Assembly (NCBI GenBank): GCA_026686845.1
Contig: JAIVEN010000003.1
Coordinates: forward strand, 4,962,501-5,026,500
Length of the DNA stretch: 64,000 bases
Direction of reading: 5' to 3'
From: Adenanthera pavonina
Lineage: Eukaryota; Streptophyta; Magnoliopsida; Fabales; Fabaceae
Shown: positions 59,721-64,000 of the stretch, one piece after another
How the letters are laid out: each line of letters starts with the position of its first letter
Position numbering within the stretch: position 1 is the stretch's first letter
Made by a program: the position numbers and the translations under genes
The notes under the pieces: model-generated
Database searches by the model: none
Told to the model about the DNA's origin: nothing
Seen by the model: the letters and a program-made list of their open reading frames with translations, nothing else

Positions 59721-62700
59721 CTTTGAACGAACCCGAGAGGCCAATTGGATCTTCGAGAGACCTGGTTCGGTTTGAAGAGATGGGTAGCTTCCTTTCTTTT
59801 TTCTTAAAAAAAAATTTTGGCAACGATAAATTTTCTCTCGGACCAACCAGAAAGCCCACCCACGGCTTCGTCGAACAAACCGGTCTAGTGTTGGGACCGT
59901 ACGTGGAGGGCGTGTGACTGGGTGTAGTGTACCGCGCATTACACAGCCACGAGTTGTAGCGTTAGCCCAATCATATAACGAAGTGTCCAATATTCTGATG
60001 TTTTTTGGTTTTGATTCCTAATCTGACTTGTGAGGCTATCTTTCAATTATATATCCAATTACTTCTTTTCCTTCTCCACTCGCCCACCCTTATCTCTTTT
60101 CACTTTGACTAATCATCTTATCCACCCAACTGCTATTCTCCTTTCTTTTGTTTCATTTTAAAATTAAGTCATTTGTATCATTTTATTAGCCCACCAAAAA
60201 AAAAAATCACTTACTTTTTTGTTTTGCGTGTGATCGGATTCAGGTCATTATTTTATAATCTATCCAGGTCTTCCTTTAGAAAGCAGAGGTGGCCTTTTTT
60301 TTTTAGAATAAATTGAGTCATCATGAATAGTCTATATGAACCTTAACACAAATTCTTCCCTGTGGATCGTTATGCTAGTGTTAGATATGCTATTTTACAT
60401 ATTTATGATTTATGATTAGATCGTTTAATAAAATTATAACATATGTTAAACAATCTTTAAAAGAATCGTCTTAACAATGTTGAATCGTAAACATTATGTG
60501 TGTTCTAAAAATTGTGTTTAAATTCGTCTTAACAATGACTCCTTGAAAAATCAAGTAAGGTTCGTTCATTTTTTTTAATTATATTACACAAAATATAAAA
60601 TATTTCTGATAAATTACTCTTACTTGTCAATCACTAGAGGAGCTTAGCAAATATTTAAGAAGGAAAATTTTGATGAAAGTTATAAAAATTATATAATATA
60701 TACTTGTCATATTTTAACTAAATAATTTAATAATAAATATAAAAATAATCCATCAGGAATATGAAGGTTAGCAAAACCTACAAATAAAAGATAATTCCTT
60801 TATGAGGACATTGGTGATTATCTTGTGCTTTAGAGATTGAATGGCCATTACCATTGAAATGGAATAGTTGAAATTGCAACATTCCAAGTGTAATGGAATT
60901 AGGATCTATATCATTATTACCTGATGCTCCAAACCAAACAACAAAAATATTTAGTGAGTTGGGTTTATAGTTCATAACGAATAAATAATGAATGAATAGG
61001 CTTTATAATTCAAAGAACACAACATTACTTATAGAATATTTATGAATAAGATATTCATATTAATAGCTAGAAAGGGTGTTTGGTTCTCAAAGCTATGCAT
61101 TACATGTATTCAATGGAAAGGACACTAATTAGATGAAATGGTTATGGGAAGAAGTTTTGTTTTGTTTACCAACTAGACTTACAAAATTAGACAAAATCAC
61201 CAAGTGACTATAAAAAATGCTTACCTCGTAATCTATATGCGCACATCCATACTTACTTTTCATTGATGGGACCTAAGAGGCCCCACAAATTAATTATTCT
61301 AATATATTCCATAATATGTTCTCTTATCTATATTTAGTTCCATATGTACTCACAATCTTTCCTTGTTCCCAATTCTCATGATGTCAACTTATCTCACCTA
61401 AATGTATGTGGATTTCAAATTTCCTTCAAATTGTGATTAAATTGCAATATAAGTATGAAAATATAGATTCTTATATCAATATTAATAGTTAACTCGTGGG
61501 AAGGAAAATGAAACATATAGTTTTTTTTTTAATTGCTGTTATTAATTTATATATTTTTTTTTTTGAGACGATACAAAAACAGCCTGCAACAAATGAGATC
61601 ATTTCCGGATACAAGGATGACTGTATGTGCAGTGGTGGCCCTTCCAGATGTTCATTAAACCGTACAGTTTGAACGGTCAAAAAATGGGCTCATCAGCCAC
61701 CGGGCCCGTTGGAATTCTTGCTTACCACATTCAATCATTTTCAATTGTTTAATAATTCCGAAAATTTTATTTATATACCACACCCTTCCTTTTAAAAAAT
61801 TTAAGAAATGAATAACTAAATTATTATAATAAAAAAATAGTTAAACATCTTTGAAAGGTTACAAAAGGAAAATTTTTTCCAGAGATACCCTAATCAAATA
61901 ATCATATTTAACTTACATACCTCGAATTAGTCTATTTTAATTAATAATAAATTTGAAAAAATATATTAATTTATTAAATAAAAATTATTTATCTCTTACT
62001 ATATTTTAAAACAAAACATATATTAAAAATGTCCTTTACATTTTAGAAGAGCAATAGATGTGTATATAATTGATCAATTTTATTATATCAATATATTAGC
62101 CAAGTAAAAATCAAATCTAAATTAAGTTGAAAATATTGAGATTTCAAATCCAATGAAAGAGAGATTCCCTAAAACAGAGGCAGCGAGTGCTTCTTTTTTG
62201 GTCCCTAATCATTCCTAGTTAGTTATGTCTCACATATTGAAACAAGTGGGATGAATTCCATTGTCCTCCACAGTCAACCAAGCTAGCTAAATCCATGACT
62301 CTTTGTGGCTCCGACTCTGAGAGTATTTAATTAGCATTACATGGATCATGGATCATGCTAATAAAAGCCTGAGACAAACACCGCAACACAACAACAAAAA
62401 CAGACAAGAGAATTGAATCATCACAAAGTTTCATCACTTTATATATTCAAATTCAATTTACAAATCCAGTATATAGATTCCAGTACAACATATATATATA
62501 TATATATAACATGTCGGAAGGAGGAAAAAAGTTTGGATTGATGAAAGAGCAAGCATGGGCGCGATTTCCGAGGAGGAAACAGCATTCCCCACACAACCTC
62601 CCATCACCGTTGACAAAAATGCATCAACCTCAACTCAACCACGTTGTGTAGTAAAGAGCAATTCTTCTCCACAGCACATGACTGACTAAATGAATCTCAA

Positions 62701-62789
62701 CAAGACTCTCTACTCTAACCTCTATTCTCGCATTTTCTCACTTAAAAACACAAGCAGGGCCTAGAATATATAACCTCATAGGGAAGTGC
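59721..62789. other. Intergenic
   Basis: No gene recognised. An (AT)n run is at 62490-62508. The part nearest 62790 is downstream of the CLE stop and should hold its 3' UTR. Confidence 0.45.
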
Positions 62790-63029
62790 TCAACGATTGT
62801 GGAGAGGGTCTGATGCATTTGGAACTTTCCTCTTTCGTGACAAGTATAAGTCAAATGGCTGCATCCCACGCTGCTTCTCCCTCTGTTTGTGATTCCCTAC
62901 CATGCTCGTTATCGTGTGGTTGCTCAAGCCTACCACAGATGACTCTTCCTTTTCTGCACAAACTAGGAATGTAAGCAACACAAACACCATCATCATCCTC
63001 TGAAACCAACCTAGTAGAGAGAAGTGCAT
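62790..63029 (-). CDS. CLE peptide precursor (CLE25/26-like motif)
   Basis: 79 residues from ATG 63029. Signal peptide at about 8-25 (WFQRMMMVFVLLTFLVCA). A variable, basic middle leads to the C-terminal CLE motif RKVPNASDPLHNR, which ends the protein with no tail. The Arg before KVP, Pro at 4, Asp-Pro, and His-Asn fit the CLE consensus, and the RKVPN start is closest to CLE25/26-type peptides. Family role: secreted 12-13-residue hydroxyprolinated peptide sensed by CLAVATA1/BAM-type receptor kinases in meristem, vascular or stress signalling. Intronless. Confidence 0.92.
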   Translation of the reverse strand: MHFSLLGWFQRMMMVFVLLTFLVCAEKEESSVVGLSNHTITSMVGNHKQREKQRGMQPFDLYLSRKRKVPNASDPLHNR

Positions 63030-63072
63030 GTTGTTTGTTTGGCTCTAGGAGTGAGGGAGGGAGAGGAGGGGA

Positions 63073-63080
63073 TACTTATA
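63073..63080 (-). promoter_or_regulatory. TATA box of the CLE gene
   Basis: Minus strand TATAAGTA about 45 bp upstream of the ATG, in a context rich in CCCTCC repeats. Confidence 0.5.
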
Positions 63081-64000
63081 ATGGGGTGCGCTGGAGGGAT
63101 TAAAAGGCAAGCACTCGATTGGAGAGGAAAAGCTATTAAGGCCTTGTTTGTTTGGGCAGTGTGGAAGGAAGGAAGAGAAAAGGTGATGGGGAGGTGTGTT
63201 GTTCATTGAGTACACCCTGCAAACAAGGGACACCTCTCACGAGGCAACTTTTTTCTGCTTTTGCTTTAATATATTCTTTGTCTTTCACGAGAACCTTTTG
63301 TTTTTCTCACTTCCCTTTCTGATTTTCTTTCCTGATCTCGCTTTCAGTCACCCCAGCTCCAATGTATGGCATATTTATATATATTCAGAATTTGGTTCTT
63401 GTGCTTTTTCTTTATTATATTGTCCTGGCGTTGCTTGTCGCCTATGGGAAAGCAGTCAATTTTGCTTCTTATAGCTCTATGCACTATGCTCTAGTAAGCC
63501 ACATATAGTCACCTAAAATTGAGCAACATCTCCAAGTATGTATTTCTCTGTCTTTAAATCTCTTTCACTGTGTTTTGTTTGGCTAAGCGTATCTGTCTGC
63601 GTCGGAGCCAAAACTCGATGAATAATTGCCCTTTCATTCTTCCGAGGACATACATCTGCATGCAGTGCTTTGGTCCTATGTTTGCAGGATCTTTTTTATA
63701 AACAAATGAGGAAAATGGTTGCTTAAAGCAGACGTCTGAGTGGTCAAATCATGCGCGAAACTAGCGGTTCTAGTTAATAACGCTGGAGTAAATCACCGAA
63801 TCCCCAATATTAAAACGTTAAATCCCAACAGGGTATTCGACACTTTGATTTTCTCGTGTGCTTCCTTGACAGGTTTATGCGTTTTTTTCCCAGGTAATGC
63901 TCTTCATTATACTCTAATAGGAACCATGGCAGGCAGGCTTGGCCACTCATTCTTCCTGGTATGTGTTTCCGTGTTACGTTAATTGCTGGTTTTATCTTTA
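63081..64000. other. CLE promoter and intergenic
   Basis: No second gene supported up to the window end. Confidence 0.4.

Noticed and set aside
63740..63982. Frame with AVLVNNAGV, like the NNAG motif of short-chain dehydrogenases
   Set aside because: No ATG start, no Rossmann GxxxGxG segment before it and no YxxxK after it. Chance similarity.
1..64000. CRISPR arrays, bacterial operons or phage genes
   Set aside because: None seen; the window is plant nuclear DNA with spliced genes and plant transposons.

Overview
The window is nuclear DNA of a flowering plant, most likely a eudicot. It is AT-rich and holds spliced genes, a nuclear tRNA-Ile(AAT), Ty1/copia elements, Helitron remnants, MITEs, and typical plant families (S-domain receptor kinase, MRG chromodomain protein, GID2/SLEEPY1 F-box, CLE and PIP peptides, WPP/MAF1, CYP81). 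The species cannot be determined from the sequence alone.

Layout. Bases 1-3840: 5' part of a decayed Ty1/copia element on the minus strand, with its LTR at 3632-3840. 4838-5115: Stowaway-like MITE. 6339-8816: intact, intronless S-domain receptor-like kinase (minus), with a palindrome of about 1.16 kb (8926-10085) directly upstream. 11198-17986: a ten-exon MRG-family chromatin reader (minus), rebuilt here to 322 residues. It includes a 14-nt microexon followed by a GC-AG intron and a 2.8-kb intron full of LTR relics. 18369-23370: decayed Helitron with PIF1-type helicase remains. 24933-25206, 33601-33786 and 37325-37615: three secreted-peptide genes ending in the PIP-type SGPS...GxGH signature; the first looks frameshifted in its signal peptide. 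28971-29510: GID2/SLEEPY1-type F-box gene. 32075-32148: tRNA-Ile. 41554-41961: WPP-domain (MAF1-like) gene. 42905-43270: orphan RNase H domain fragment. 43828-50701: a CYP81-like P450 pseudogene (minus) whose intron is filled by a complete 4.6-kb copia element (plus) with 181-bp LTRs, a TAGAG target duplication and non-canonical TA...TA ends. 51249 onward: Helitron 3' end. 53821-57927: a domesticated hAT transposase (DAYSLEEPER-like, BED finger) with a long repetitive N-terminus. 62790-63029: CLE peptide gene.

Functional theme. Hormone and peptide signalling recurs: gibberellin-dependent DELLA turnover (GID2), a CLE precursor, three PIP-type precursors, and an S-domain receptor kinase. No evidence in the sequence links them in one pathway, but three PIP-type genes within about 12.7 kb is the most interesting local arrangement. 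I did not find a wholly new system. The best unexplained items are the PIP cluster, the MRG microexon with GC donor, the promoter-proximal giant palindrome, and the repeat-expanded domesticated transposase.
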